Shown here one piece after another: positions 1 through 7,463 of a stretch of DNA of 64,000 nt. Position 1 is the stretch's first letter, and every line of letters begins with the position of its first letter. A model generated the notes under the pieces. That model ran no database searches and had not been told where the DNA came from. It worked only from the letters and a program-made list of their open reading frames with translations. Where the stretch lies: NCBI RefSeq assembly GCF_003269295.1, contig NZ_QLTT01000002.1, positions 1,116,001 to 1,180,000 of the forward strand, given 5' to 3'. The stretch comes from Lentzea atacamensis. Its GTDB lineage: Bacteria; Actinomycetota; Actinomycetes; Mycobacteriales; Pseudonocardiaceae. Position numbers and translations under genes: made by a program.

Positions 1-182
1 CCCCAGACGCCGGCGTCCTGGCCGCTCTCGAGCGCCCACGCGAGGCAGTCGGAGACGACGGGGCAGCGGCGGCAGACGGTCTTCGCCTCGGCGATCTGAA
101 GCAGCGCGGGACCACTGTTCCCAACGGGGAAGAACAGCTCGGGGTCCTCGTCGCGGCAGATCGCGCGGTGGCGCCAGTCCAT
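1..182 (-). CDS. whiB1: WhiB1-type iron-sulfur transcription factor (3' end cut by window edge)
   Basis: WhiB proteins are small cytoplasmic regulators that carry a nitric-oxide-sensitive [4Fe-4S] cluster and bind the housekeeping sigma factor. The 60 visible residues begin MDWRHRAICRDEDPELFFP and include four cysteines at 9, 37, 40 and 46, the same spacing as Mycobacterium tuberculosis WhiB1. The frame leaves the window before the C-terminal DNA-binding basic segment, just after the conserved GVWG turn. The ATG at 180-182 follows a GAGGAG ribosome-binding site. Two CRP-type sites lie upstream, again as in mycobacterial whiB1. The assignment to the WhiB1 subgroup rests on the N-terminus and is confident; the missing C-terminus is simply off-window. 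Confidence 0.95.
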   Translation of the reverse strand, partial: MDWRHRAICRDEDPELFFPVGNSGPALLQIAEAKTVCRRCPVVSDCLAWALESGQDAGVW

Positions 183-247
183 TGGAACTACTCCTCAGCT
201 AGGCGCGCACAAGGGCACGCCGGTTGTCAGCGGTCGTTTTGGGGTGC

Positions 248-281
248 TTGTGAATGCTTTCACGAACGGCTGGGATGTCAA
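248..281 (-). promoter_or_regulatory. whiB1 promoter with overlapping CRP-type site
   Basis: Reading toward whiB1, a perfect -35 hexamer TTGACA (276-281) is followed after 16-17 nt by a weak -10 (AAGCAT/AGCATT), which predicts a start of transcription near 247. A second element, TGTGA-N6-TCACG at 249-264, lies directly over the -10. A CRP dimer there would be expected to repress. Positions are read from the sequence; the function is inferred from the known CRP control of mycobacterial whiB1. Confidence 0.6.
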
Positions 282-298
282 GGGGTTAGCACTGACCC

Positions 299-314
299 GG
301 TGAGTGAACTCACC
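299..314. promoter_or_regulatory. CRP/Cmr-type operator upstream of whiB1
   Basis: GGTGA-GTGAAC-TCACC is a perfect 7-bp-arm palindrome fitting the actinobacterial CRP consensus (GTGA-N6-TCAC). Its centre is about 59-60 bp upstream of the predicted whiB1 transcription start, the usual class I activation position. The second site is 50 bp closer to the gene. Confidence 0.6.
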
Positions 315-426
315 CAAAAGATCGACAGCGTTCACCTGGGGTTTAACGCTCTGCTGTCGCTCGATTGCAGTACATCCCGGGTGGGTACCGAGACAGTCAC
401 GAACCGATCACGGACCGTCAAGCCGC

Positions 427-1368
427 TTATACGGCAACAGTCAACGCGTCCGGGACCGCCCGGAACTCCACCGCAGTGGTCGTGCCGAGGAAATCACCGT
501 CGACCTGGAGGTTGGCGGGCTCCTCGCACTTCACTCTTACATAACCGACGTCGTCGCGCCGAACGAGATTCCCGCCCTTGGGATTCCCGGTGGCGAGGAC
601 CTGGGCGATGTAGCGGCCGACGGTGGGCACGCGCAGGGTCTTGAGCGCGCTCAGACCCAGGCCTCCGTCGAACGACGTGCTGGGGTTGAGCTGGATCGCC
701 CTGTCGCCGAAGTACGTCCACGGGTCGGTGTTCGAGACGAACACCATGCCGACATCGCCGAACGGCGGCTCTCCGGGCACTTCGACGGTGAAGTGCTGCG
801 GCTTTCGGACGTTCTGCGCATAAGCCCTGACAGCGACGCTCAGATAGAGAGCAGGGCTCGCATTGCGGCCCTTGGCCCGCTTCTTCTCCACACCGGCGAC
901 GACGTCGGCGTCCAGGCCCATGCCCGCGTTGAAGGTGAACCAGCGGCTCTTGTCGCCCTCGATGACGTCCGCGAAGACCTGGCCGAGCCCGATCCGGCGC
1001 CGGGTGCCGTGCTCGATCGACTGAAGCAGGACGTGGGTGGCCTCGACGGGGTCGCGCGGGATCCCGAGGGCGCCCGCGAAGACGTTCGCCGAACCGCCCG
1101 GCACGACACCGATCATCGGCTTGTCGGGCCGTGGGCCGCCACGCAGGACGCCGTTGACCACCTCGTTGACCGTGCCGTCGCCGCCGTGGGCGATGACCAG
1201 GTCGAACCCGTCCTCCGCGGCATGGCTCGCGGCGTCCGCCGCGTGGCCGCGGTAGCAGGTTTCGATGATCTCCAGCTTCACGTCGCTGGCGAGTGCGTGC
1301 GCCAACACGTCACGGCCTGCCGGCGTGGTTGTAGTCGCCTGCGGGTTCACCACGAGAAGAGCGCGCAC
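427..1368 (-). CDS. Diacylglycerol kinase family lipid kinase
   Basis: This cytoplasmic or membrane-associated kinase is of the DAGK/YegS/BmrU type and phosphorylates diacylglycerol or another lipid. The nucleotide-binding signature HGGDGTVNEV sits about 55 residues from the start, followed by VVPGGSANVFAG, both diagnostic of the family. The total length of 313 residues is normal. The GTG at 1366-1368 is preferred because it gives the typical family N-terminus VRALLVVNPQAT, and a TACTCT -10 lies exactly 6 nt upstream, consistent with leaderless translation. An ATG at 1408-1410 behind GGGAGG is the alternative. The long open frame upstream of that is non-coding. The lipid substrate cannot be told from sequence. 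Confidence 0.85.
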   Translation of the reverse strand: MRALLVVNPQATTTTPAGRDVLAHALASDVKLEIIETCYRGHAADAASHAAEDGFDLVIAHGGDGTVNEVVNGVLRGGPRPDKPMIGVVPGGSANVFAGALGIPRDPVEATHVLLQSIEHGTRRRIGLGQVFADVIEGDKSRWFTFNAGMGLDADVVAGVEKKRAKGRNASPALYLSVAVRAYAQNVRKPQHFTVEVPGEPPFGDVGMVFVSNTDPWTYFGDRAIQLNPSTSFDGGLGLSALKTLRVPTVGRYIAQVLATGNPKGGNLVRRDDVGYVRVKCEEPANLQVDGDFLGTTTAVEFRAVPDALTVAV

Positions 1369-1618
1369 TACTGCAGAGTAAGACAGTGCGTGACCGTCAG
1401 CGGCGCGCATGTCCTCCCTCAGGGTGGCCCCAGCTTCACGAAAGTGGCGCAAATCTCCCTTCCGCTCGCACCGCGTAGGCCCGCAGCCGAGTGCACCCCG
1501 GACGACCGCCGGCTCGCTGAAGGCCCCTTGATCTTCCCTCGCCGGACGTGCCAAGTGAGACCTCCAACCGGGTGGCCTACGATCCGTGACCAGTACAGAA
1601 CGTGAGGAAAGGTCTCCT

Positions 1619-2038
1619 GTGACCACTGGGACCCCGGCGCCGCCGCGCGCTGTGCGCACCGCCGCCGTGCTCACCTTGCTGCAGGGCCTGGGCGGGATCG
1701 CGCTGGCCGTTGCGCTTGTCGTGCGGGTGATTCAGGGTGCCCCGTCCGCGGGCCCGATACTCGGGGCCGCCGGTGTGCTCGTGCTCTGGTTCGGCGGGGT
1801 GATCTTCGCGTCGGTCATGTTGTTCTGCGGTCACCACGGCGCGCGCACGCCCGTCATCGTCACGCAGCTGCTGCTTCTGGGCTGTGCCTGGTACGCGTAC
1901 GGGCCGTCCGAACAGCAGCTTCTCGGCTCGTTGGGCGGCATCTACTGCGTGGTCGTGCTCGTGCTGCTGTTCACCCGCGACGGTCGTCAGTGGGCCATGG
2001 GCCTGGCCGATGTGAACGAAGGCGACAAAGCCGACTAA
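1619..2038 (+). CDS. Small four-helix membrane protein, function unknown
   Basis: I do not recognise the family. The 139-residue product begins with a short polar, proline-rich N-terminus and then has four hydrophobic segments (about residues 11-35, 42-68, 76-96 and 103-124) before a charged tail ending in KAD. This points to a small integral membrane protein with both ends cytoplasmic. The GTG start at 1619 is chosen because GAGGAAAGG lies 6 nt upstream. The in-frame ATG at 1586 lacks a binding site. The gene is divergent from the lipid kinase and 82 bp ahead of the secreted protease. It has no obvious functional link to either. Confidence 0.7.
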   Translation: MTTGTPAPPRAVRTAAVLTLLQGLGGIALAVALVVRVIQGAPSAGPILGAAGVLVLWFGGVIFASVMLFCGHHGARTPVIVTQLLLLGCAWYAYGPSEQQLLGSLGGIYCVVVLVLLFTRDGRQWAMGLADVNEGDKAD

Positions 2039-2120
2039 CGGAGGGTGGTCACGGTCACACGATCGAGTGAAGCTGTGCGTGGTTGCTTAACCACTCCCTG
2101 CACTCAAGAGGTGACCAACC

Positions 2121-2834
2121 ATGCGTTTGTTGACCGCGATCGCGGGCGCCCTCCTGGCGGCGCTCTCCCTCGCCCCTGCTACGGCCTCGGCCGCCCCCGA
2201 GGACCCGGAAATGTCGCCGATGATCATCGGTGGCAGCTACGCGTCGAACTTCCCCTACGCGGCGCGTCTGTTCGCCAACGGGCGGGAGAACTGCTCGGCG
2301 ACGAAGATCGCACCTCAGTGGATCCTGACCGCTGAGCACTGCGTGGCGTCGACTTCCGCCAGGTACACGTTCCGCGCGGGCAGCCTGGACCAGACGTCCG
2401 GCGGCGAGATGGTGACCGGTACTCAGGTCATCAAGCATTCGTCGGCCGACCTGGCACTGGTCAAGGTGACGCCGTCGATGTCCGGCCCGTTCTCCCCGCT
2501 CGTCGCGAGCGTTCAGAACGGCCAGACCGTGCAGCTCTACGGCTGGGGCGCCACCTGCAGGAACCAGCCGGAGATCAACTGCCAGTCCCGCTACCTGAAG
2601 GTCGCGAACACGCGGGTCACGAGCACCAACGGTCGGGACTACCGCGGTGGCGTCGCGATCAGCGTGTACCGCATCGACGGCATCGCTGCAGGTGGAGACT
2701 CCGGCGGCCCGATGTTCGCCAACGGCCGTCAGGTCGGCGTGGCGTCGACCTCGAACCGTGAGACCGTCTCGAACTACACCAGCATCAACCACGCCCCCTA
2801 CCGCGACTGGATCCGGCGGACCGCGGGCGTGTGA
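2121..2834 (+). CDS. Secreted trypsin-like serine protease (S1A)
   Basis: This is an extracellular chymotrypsin-fold endopeptidase. Residues 1-24 form a clear signal peptide ending in ATASA, a short propeptide follows, and the mature enzyme starts near IIGGSYA. The catalytic triad is visible: His73 in LTAEHC (Glu in place of the common Ala), Asp110 in SADLALVKV and Ser194 in GDSGGP. Several cysteines can form the usual disulfides. The 237-residue length matches the small actinomycete trypsins. AGAGGTG sits 8 nt before the ATG. The protein ends shortly before a hairpin. The gene appears monocistronic and resembles Streptomyces trypsin-type exoenzymes. Confidence 0.93.
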   Translation: MRLLTAIAGALLAALSLAPATASAAPEDPEMSPMIIGGSYASNFPYAARLFANGRENCSATKIAPQWILTAEHCVASTSARYTFRAGSLDQTSGGEMVTGTQVIKHSSADLALVKVTPSMSGPFSPLVASVQNGQTVQLYGWGATCRNQPEINCQSRYLKVANTRVTSTNGRDYRGGVAISVYRIDGIAAGGDSGGPMFANGRQVGVASTSNRETVSNYTSINHAPYRDWIRRTAGV

Positions 2835-2864
2835 CACACCCTGATTGATCAGCGGTAACCCTGC

Positions 2865-2894
2865 GATGGCCCTCGGCTCCGGCCGGGGGCCATC
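2865..2894 (+). terminator. Hairpin terminator after the trypsin gene
   Basis: GATGGCCC pairs perfectly with GGGCCATC around a GC-rich 14-nt loop, 31 nt after the protease stop codon. There is no T tract, which is common for actinobacterial terminators. Confidence 0.55.
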
Positions 2895-2980
2895 ACCGTG
2901 CGTGTTCACTAAATGGTGGATGGACACGAACGGAGTAGCCGGTTACCGTGCTGCCAGCGTTCGCGCCGCTCGGGAGCAGG

Positions 2981-3796
2981 GTGAGGTGCGCAGTGCAGGA
3001 CGGCCCGAAGCGGGTGACGACAAACGGCGATTCAGAACGCCCAAATGTTGCCCGTCTGTTCGACTACTACCTCGGCGGCGCGCACAACTTCGCGGTTGAC
3101 CGCGCCCTGGCCGAGGAGAGCATCAAGCGCTTTCCGGTAGCCGAGATGGCCCGCACGATCCGCTCCTTCTCCCGCCGCGTCATACGCCTGTGCGTGGAGG
3201 AGATGGGCATCCGCCAGTTTCTGGACCTCGGCAGCGGCATCCCGACCGCCGGCAACGTCCACGAGGTCGCCCAGTCCATCGACCCGTCCTGCAGCGTCGT
3301 CTACGTCGACCACGACCCGGTTACCGTGGCCCACGCCCGCACGATGCTGCGCGACAACCTGAGTGCCGCCATCGTCCAGGCCGACGTGCGCGACGTGGGC
3401 GCGGTGCTCCGCCACCCGGAAACGCGCCGCCTGATCGACTTCACGAAGCCGACCGCCGTGCTGATGGTCGGCATCCTCCCGTACATCACCGACGAGCCCG
3501 CCGGGATGGTGGCGCGCTACCGGGCCGCCCTGTGCGAGGGCAGCGTGCTGGCGTTGACGCACCTGACGAAGGACGTCGAGCCGGGTCTGGTGGACCAGCT
3601 GGTCGACCTGTCCGACGGCATGGGCTCCGAGATCGTGCCCCGCACCAAGCAGGACGTGGCGGACTTCGTCTGCGGGCTCAAGCTGCTGGAGCCGGGGCTG
3701 GTGCTCGCCGCCCACTGGAGGGCGGACGGCGAGCTGCCCGGTACGTCTGCGGCGGCGGACGCCTCCACCTACGGCGCTGTCGGCGTCATCATCTAG
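2981..3796 (+). CDS. DUF574-type SAM-dependent methyltransferase
   Basis: The protein belongs to the actinobacteria-rich DUF574 (Methyltransf_19) family, whose targets are mostly unknown. Typical features are RPNVARLFDYYLGG near the start, the SAM-binding segment LDLGSGIPTAGNVHEVA, and a VVYVDHDP acidic strand end. The length of about 270 residues fits the family. The start is uncertain: GTG codons at 2948, 2981, 2993 and 3014 are in frame. I chose 2981 because GGGAG lies just upstream, but 2993 behind GAGGTG is equally possible. The stop TAG lies inside the left arm of an 18-bp inverted repeat shared with the convergent pectinase gene. Confidence 0.85.
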   Translation: MRCAVQDGPKRVTTNGDSERPNVARLFDYYLGGAHNFAVDRALAEESIKRFPVAEMARTIRSFSRRVIRLCVEEMGIRQFLDLGSGIPTAGNVHEVAQSIDPSCSVVYVDHDPVTVAHARTMLRDNLSAAIVQADVRDVGAVLRHPETRRLIDFTKPTAVLMVGILPYITDEPAGMVARYRAALCEGSVLALTHLTKDVEPGLVDQLVDLSDGMGSEIVPRTKQDVADFVCGLKLLEPGLVLAAHWRADGELPGTSAAADASTYGAVGVII

Positions 3797-3902
3797 TGGC
3801 GTGGCCCGGAGCGTTGCCGGGCGAATTCGCGGTCAGACGGGTGCCGCGAGGTGCCCTGCTGAGCGTGAATCACCCAGCCAACGGTCCGGGTCGCGCCACT
3901 AG
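3793..3902. repeat. 18-bp inverted repeat spanning two convergent stop codons
   Basis: Positions 3793-3810 and 3885-3902 are inverted copies that match at 16 of 18 bases, including perfect 9-bp ends CTAGTGGCG/CGCCACTAG. The left copy supplies the TAG of the methyltransferase; the right copy supplies the TAG of the pectinase on the other strand. The 74-bp interior has no coding potential that I recognise. It could be a bidirectional terminator or a small inverted-repeat element inserted between the two gene ends. Confidence 0.65.
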
Positions 3903-5374
3903 CTCGTCCTCGCCCGCAGCGCCTGCCCTGACGTCGACGTGCTGTCCGTGACCGACATTCCGCTGCTCTTGCGCCACAGCAGATCGCTCGCGCCGGTGCT
4001 CCGTTCCACCTTCACCCCGTTCAGGGAGATGCCGGAAACGCTGTCCGTCGTGAACGCGGGTCGCCCGTCGCCCCTGTCGAACTCCAGGGTGCTGTTCACG
4101 AACTTCACGTCGGAAGCGTTGCGGATCCAGAACCCGAACGCCGGTCGCACGCCGAAGATCCGCGGCGGGTACTCACCGGACACCTCCGGCGGCACGCGCG
4201 AGGCGTCCGACTCCTTGTGGTTGCCCGGCACCGTCAGCCGCACGTTGTCGAACGTCAGACCGGTGATCTTCGAGTCCGCGCGGCCGGAGATCGTCGACGC
4301 GTACTCGGGGTCGCCGGGGATGTCGCGCGGCGCGGTCAGGTTCGTGCCGGTGATGTTGCGGTAGGTGATGTTGCGGATCTTGCCCGCGGGAGGGTTGCCG
4401 GGGCAGCGGCCGCGTTTGCCGATGTGGATGAAGATCGGCGAGGCGGTCTTGGTGAGCTGGATGTTGTCGTAGAGCACGTCCTCGATGACCGCGCCGTCCA
4501 TCGACACCATGCCGAGGCCCGCCTTCGAGGCGCCGGTGACCTTGAGGTTGCGGAACTGGATGTTCTTGAAGCTGCCGCAGGTCTCCGAGCCGAACTGGAC
4601 GGCGTTGTTCTCCGTCGACTGGATGGTCGAGTCGCGGACGATGTTGTTCTCGCTCAGGAAGGTCTTGCCGGTCGCGTAGTCGCTCTTGAACGCCACCGCG
4701 TCGTCGCTGGAGATGATCGTCGAGTTCGACAGCTCGACGTTGGAGCTGTTGATGAAGTTGATGCCGTCGCGGTCGTCAGGGGAGTCGACCGTGATGCGGT
4801 CGAGCTTCATGCCGTTGCAGCCGTTGGTGATGATCGCGAAGTGGCCGGCCTCGCGGAACGTCACGTCGGTGATGTTGACGTTCTTGCAGAACTTGAGCGA
4901 CAGCATCTTGTCGCCCTTGCCCGCAGGGATGTTCTCGCCGGTTTCCAGCTTGTTGGCGCCGTCGATCACGCCCTTGCCGGTGAAGTTGATGTTCTCGACG
5001 TTCTCGCCCCACAGCAGTGCGTTGCGGAAGTGGCTGTGCCCGAAGTCCTGGTACTTGCGGTAGGTGGGGTTCGGCTCCGGCGCGTCGATGCCGCTGCCGG
5101 ACGCCACGATCCGCGCGCCCTGCTGGATGTTGATCGTGATGTTGCTCTTGAGGTGGATCGAGCGCGACAGGTAGGTGCCCGGCGGGATCTCGACCACGCC
5201 GTTGCCCGCCGCCGACGCCGCGGCGATGGCTTTGTCGATGGCGACCGAGTCGATCGCCTTGCCGTCGCCCTTCGCGCCGTAGTCCTTGACGTTGAAGCTG
5301 GCCGCCTTCGCCACGCCCACCGGTGCCACGACCACCGCTAGTGCGACGAACGCGCCGGTCAGTCGACGCCTCAT
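3899..5374 (-). CDS. Secreted glycoside hydrolase family 28 (polygalacturonase-like)
   Basis: GH28 enzymes hydrolyse pectic polysaccharides outside the cell. Residues 1-24 are a signal peptide (two arginines then a long hydrophobic run ending in VAKA). The mature protein opens with FNVKDYGAKGDGKAIDS, the hallmark N-terminus of right-handed beta-helix pectinases, and carries DGINF, SSDDAVAFKS and a later GSETCG corresponding to the active-site strip. The classic GHG and RIK motifs are altered, so the exact linkage cleaved is open (an exo-acting or rhamnogalacturonan enzyme is possible). The length of 491 residues is normal. The start ATG has GAGGAAGG upstream. LacI-type palindromes precede the gene, fitting sugar-responsive control. 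Confidence 0.85.
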   Translation of the reverse strand: MRRRLTGAFVALAVVVAPVGVAKAASFNVKDYGAKGDGKAIDSVAIDKAIAAASAAGNGVVEIPPGTYLSRSIHLKSNITINIQQGARIVASGSGIDAPEPNPTYRKYQDFGHSHFRNALLWGENVENINFTGKGVIDGANKLETGENIPAGKGDKMLSLKFCKNVNITDVTFREAGHFAIITNGCNGMKLDRITVDSPDDRDGINFINSSNVELSNSTIISSDDAVAFKSDYATGKTFLSENNIVRDSTIQSTENNAVQFGSETCGSFKNIQFRNLKVTGASKAGLGMVSMDGAVIEDVLYDNIQLTKTASPIFIHIGKRGRCPGNPPAGKIRNITYRNITGTNLTAPRDIPGDPEYASTISGRADSKITGLTFDNVRLTVPGNHKESDASRVPPEVSGEYPPRIFGVRPAFGFWIRNASDVKFVNSTLEFDRGDGRPAFTTDSVSGISLNGVKVERSTGASDLLWRKSSGMSVTDSTSTSGQALRARTS

Positions 5375-5426
5375 CGTTGAGATGTCCTTCCTCGTCCTGC
5401 GTCGAGGGCGGCGGCAACTCGGCGTC

Positions 5427-5450
5427 TGAAACGTTCTGAAAACGATTTCA
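5427..5450. promoter_or_regulatory. LacI-family operator upstream of the pectinase
   Basis: The 14-mer TGAAAACGATTTCA (5437-5450) is palindromic at 6 of 7 pairs around a central CG, the signature of LacI-family operators. A second, weaker half-match GAAACGTTCT adjoins it at 5428-5437. The site is about 55-75 bp upstream of the pectinase ATG. No LacI-type regulator gene is in the window. Confidence 0.55.
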
Positions 5451-5508
5451 TCACTGACCATAGTGAAGGCCGGGCCCGAAGTACAGACCCGGCCTGGTCG
5501 AGCTGTGA

Positions 5509-5871
5509 TCAGGCTGCGGCCGGGCCGCGGTACTGCGCGCTACCGAAGCCGAGCATCGGGTAGCCGACGAAGCCGAACAGCCACAGGCCGAAGAACCCGA
5601 ACACGCCGCTCTTGCCGAACGACTTCGCGACGTCCAGCGACACGATGATCGAGATCACGAAGTTCACGATCGGGATGAGCAGCAGGATCAGCCACCAGCC
5701 AGGACGGCCGGCGACCTTCAGCCACACGTAGATGTTGTAGAACGGGATGATGGCGGCCCAGCCAGGCTTGCCGGCCTTGCTGAACGTGGCCCACATGCCG
5801 GCGATGACGAGCAGGGCGAAAGCCAGGCTGAAGATCAGGGATCCGGTGCTCATTCCGGAGTCTTCGTACAC
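5509..5871 (-). CDS. DUF5684 family membrane protein
   Basis: This is a 120-residue integral membrane protein. The segment FSKAGKPGWAAIIPFYNIYVWLKVAGRPGWW is the signature of the DUF5684 family, found widely in actinobacteria and Firmicutes with no established function. Four hydrophobic stretches are visible. The GTG at 5869-5871 is preferred because AGAAGGAAG lies 4-6 nt upstream. The internal ATG at 5853 has no binding site. The gene stands alone between the pectinase and the acetyltransferase, both on the same strand but separated by more than 120 bp on each side. Confidence 0.8.
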   Translation of the reverse strand: MYEDSGMSTGSLIFSLAFALLVIAGMWATFSKAGKPGWAAIIPFYNIYVWLKVAGRPGWWLILLLIPIVNFVISIIVSLDVAKSFGKSGVFGFFGLWLFGFVGYPMLGFGSAQYRGPAAA

Positions 5872-5995
5872 GGTCTTCCTTCTTTCCACGCTTACTTGTG
5901 CCGGGGGATCGGCGTGCGGGGACGCTGCCAGCACCGTGCACTCGTCCTGTGTGGAATGACTGTTTCGTGAGCCTTTCGAGACCTTCTGTCAACCT

Positions 5996-6469
5996 TCAGA
6001 GTGAAGAACCGAGCTTTTGCAGCGCTTCATCGGCTACTCGCATCACTGTCCACTCGTCCATTGGGTTGGCACCAAGAGATTTGTAGAACTGGATACTAGG
6101 TTCGTTCCAGTTGAGCACCGACCACTGCAGACGCGTGTAGCCCTTGGCGACGCACTCCTGGGCAAGTGTTTCCAGAAGCTTCTTGCCCAGTCCGTTGCCG
6201 CGTTGCTCGGGCGTGACGTAGAGGTCCTCGAGGTAGATGCCGTGCACGCCGTCCCACGTCGAGAAGTTGAGGAACCACAACGCCATCCCGACGACCTGAC
6301 CGTCCACTTCGGCCACATGGCCGAACAGCGCCGGGGTCTCGTTGAACAGCGCGGTGTGCAACTGTTCCGAGGTGAGATGGCACTGCTCCGGCGCCCGTTC
6401 GTACAGCGCCAGCTCGTGCACGAGCTTCACGACCGCGTCGACGTCACTCGGTTCCACCCGCCGGATCAT
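5996..6469 (-). CDS. GNAT acetyltransferase of the SSAT (diamine/thialysine) type
   Basis: This 157-residue GNAT enzyme transfers acetyl from acetyl-CoA to an amine. GIYLEDLYVTPEQRGNGLGKKLL is the acetyl-CoA pyrophosphate loop in the arrangement typical of spermidine/spermine acetyltransferase relatives, followed by LQWSVLNWNEPSIQFYKSLGA, also characteristic of that group. A diamine or thialysine substrate is likely but not proven. The ATG overlaps the stop codon of the upstream phosphatase gene as ATGA, so the two are translationally coupled. The longer frame that reads through the phosphatase region is a shadow. Confidence 0.85.
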   Translation of the reverse strand: MIRRVEPSDVDAVVKLVHELALYERAPEQCHLTSEQLHTALFNETPALFGHVAEVDGQVVGMALWFLNFSTWDGVHGIYLEDLYVTPEQRGNGLGKKLLETLAQECVAKGYTRLQWSVLNWNEPSIQFYKSLGANPMDEWTVMRVADEALQKLGSSL

Positions 6470-7065
6470 CACACCTCCCAGGCAGGCACGTTGAGCCTGC
6501 GCACCTGCGGGTCGCCCCGCTCGTCGCCCAGCTGGCAGGTGCCGGCCGGGTCCAGTCCGAAGTGGACGCCCTGGTCGGGCGCCAGTCCCAGCCACGCCGC
6601 GATCAGCACTCGGCTGAAGTGGCCGTGCCCCACGAGCACCACGTCGCCGCCGGGCAGGATCTTGCGCACCTCGGCGAGCACGGTGCGGGCCCGTTCCTGG
6701 ACCTCGGCGTGCGTCTCGCCGTTCGGCATCGGGTGCGACCACACCGTCCACCCCGGCACGCGCTCGCGGATCTGCGGCGTGGTGATGCCCTCGAAGTCGC
6801 CGTAGTCCCACTCCGCGAGGTTCTCGGTCGTCGCGGTGATCTCGAGCCCGGCCAGCTCGGCGGTTCTGGTCGCACGTTGCCGCGGGCTCGTCAGCACGAG
6901 CGCGGGCGCCCGGTCCGTGCCCCGCAGCCGGGCGAGCGTGGCGCCCGCGCGGCGTGCCTGCTGCTCGCCCTCTGGCGTCAGCTCGATGTCAGTGCGTCCC
7001 GTGTGCCTGCCGCTCTCGGACCACTCGGTCTGGCCGTGACGCAGCAGGTAGAGGTGGGTGCTCAC
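6469..7065 (-). CDS. Histidine phosphatase (phosphoglycerate-mutase-like)
   Basis: This cytosolic branch-1 histidine phosphatase has the catalytic LRHGQTEW at residues 7-14, TSPRQRATRTAEL with the second phosphate-binding arginine, EWDYGDFEG with the acid, and the second histidine in VGHGHFSRVL. These mark a phosphomonoesterase of the GpmB/CobC type. The substrate is unknown. The length of 198 residues is normal. The start is GTG at 7063-7065, with a TAGGAT hexamer exactly 7 nt upstream and no ribosome-binding site, so the transcript is probably leaderless. It forms a two-gene operon with the acetyltransferase downstream. Confidence 0.9.
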   Translation of the reverse strand: MSTHLYLLRHGQTEWSESGRHTGRTDIELTPEGEQQARRAGATLARLRGTDRAPALVLTSPRQRATRTAELAGLEITATTENLAEWDYGDFEGITTPQIRERVPGWTVWSHPMPNGETHAEVQERARTVLAEVRKILPGGDVVLVGHGHFSRVLIAAWLGLAPDQGVHFGLDPAGTCQLGDERGDPQVRRLNVPAWEV

Positions 7066-7133
7066 CTGTTCGATCCTAGGGAGTGACGGGAACCACGTTT
7101 GGGGCAGTGCCCCTGCGAGGTATCCCGGCCGCC

Positions 7134-7289
7134 ATGACCGCCGATCACCCCGACCACGGCGCCCCCGACGAAGTAGATGCCCAAGAGATCCGCGAGGCCT
7201 TCGGGGTTCGCGTCGCTCGCATCAGAGCCGAACTGACCTCCACCTGGAACAAGCTGCGCCAGAACGAGCGTGACGTCAGGGACTACTGA
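7134..7289 (+). CDS. Hypothetical small protein (51 aa)
   Basis: The frame encodes a short, charged product with an acidic N-terminus and a likely helical segment (EIREAFGVRVARIRAELTS). I do not recognise it. The ATG at 7134 has a GCGAGGT about 12 nt upstream, which is a weak binding site. The gene is divergent from the phosphatase. A shadow of non-coding sequence cannot be excluded, but base composition at third positions is GC-rich as in real genes here. Confidence 0.4.
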   Translation: MTADHPDHGAPDEVDAQEIREAFGVRVARIRAELTSTWNKLRQNERDVRDY

Positions 7290-7463
7290 CCTCGTGCCGA
7301 GCTCCGCTGATGAGCGAGGGTGATCCCCGCCTGCTGGGCCGGACGGCGTAATACTCAGGTCGGGTTGTCGTTTTGATTGGCGGATTCCGGGCGAAACCGT
7401 GTGCCGCGTGCTGTGCGGCGTCGCTAGAACGGAGTGGATCGTCCTTCAGAGGGGGACCCACAC

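Noticed and set aside
168-644. Plus-strand frame over the whiB1 promoter
   Set aside because: It covers CRP sites and promoter elements and has no protein-like sequence.
427-1674. Extended start of the lipid kinase at 1674
   Set aside because: The added N-terminus is not homologous and covers the divergent gene's promoter. A leaderless GTG at 1368 fits better.
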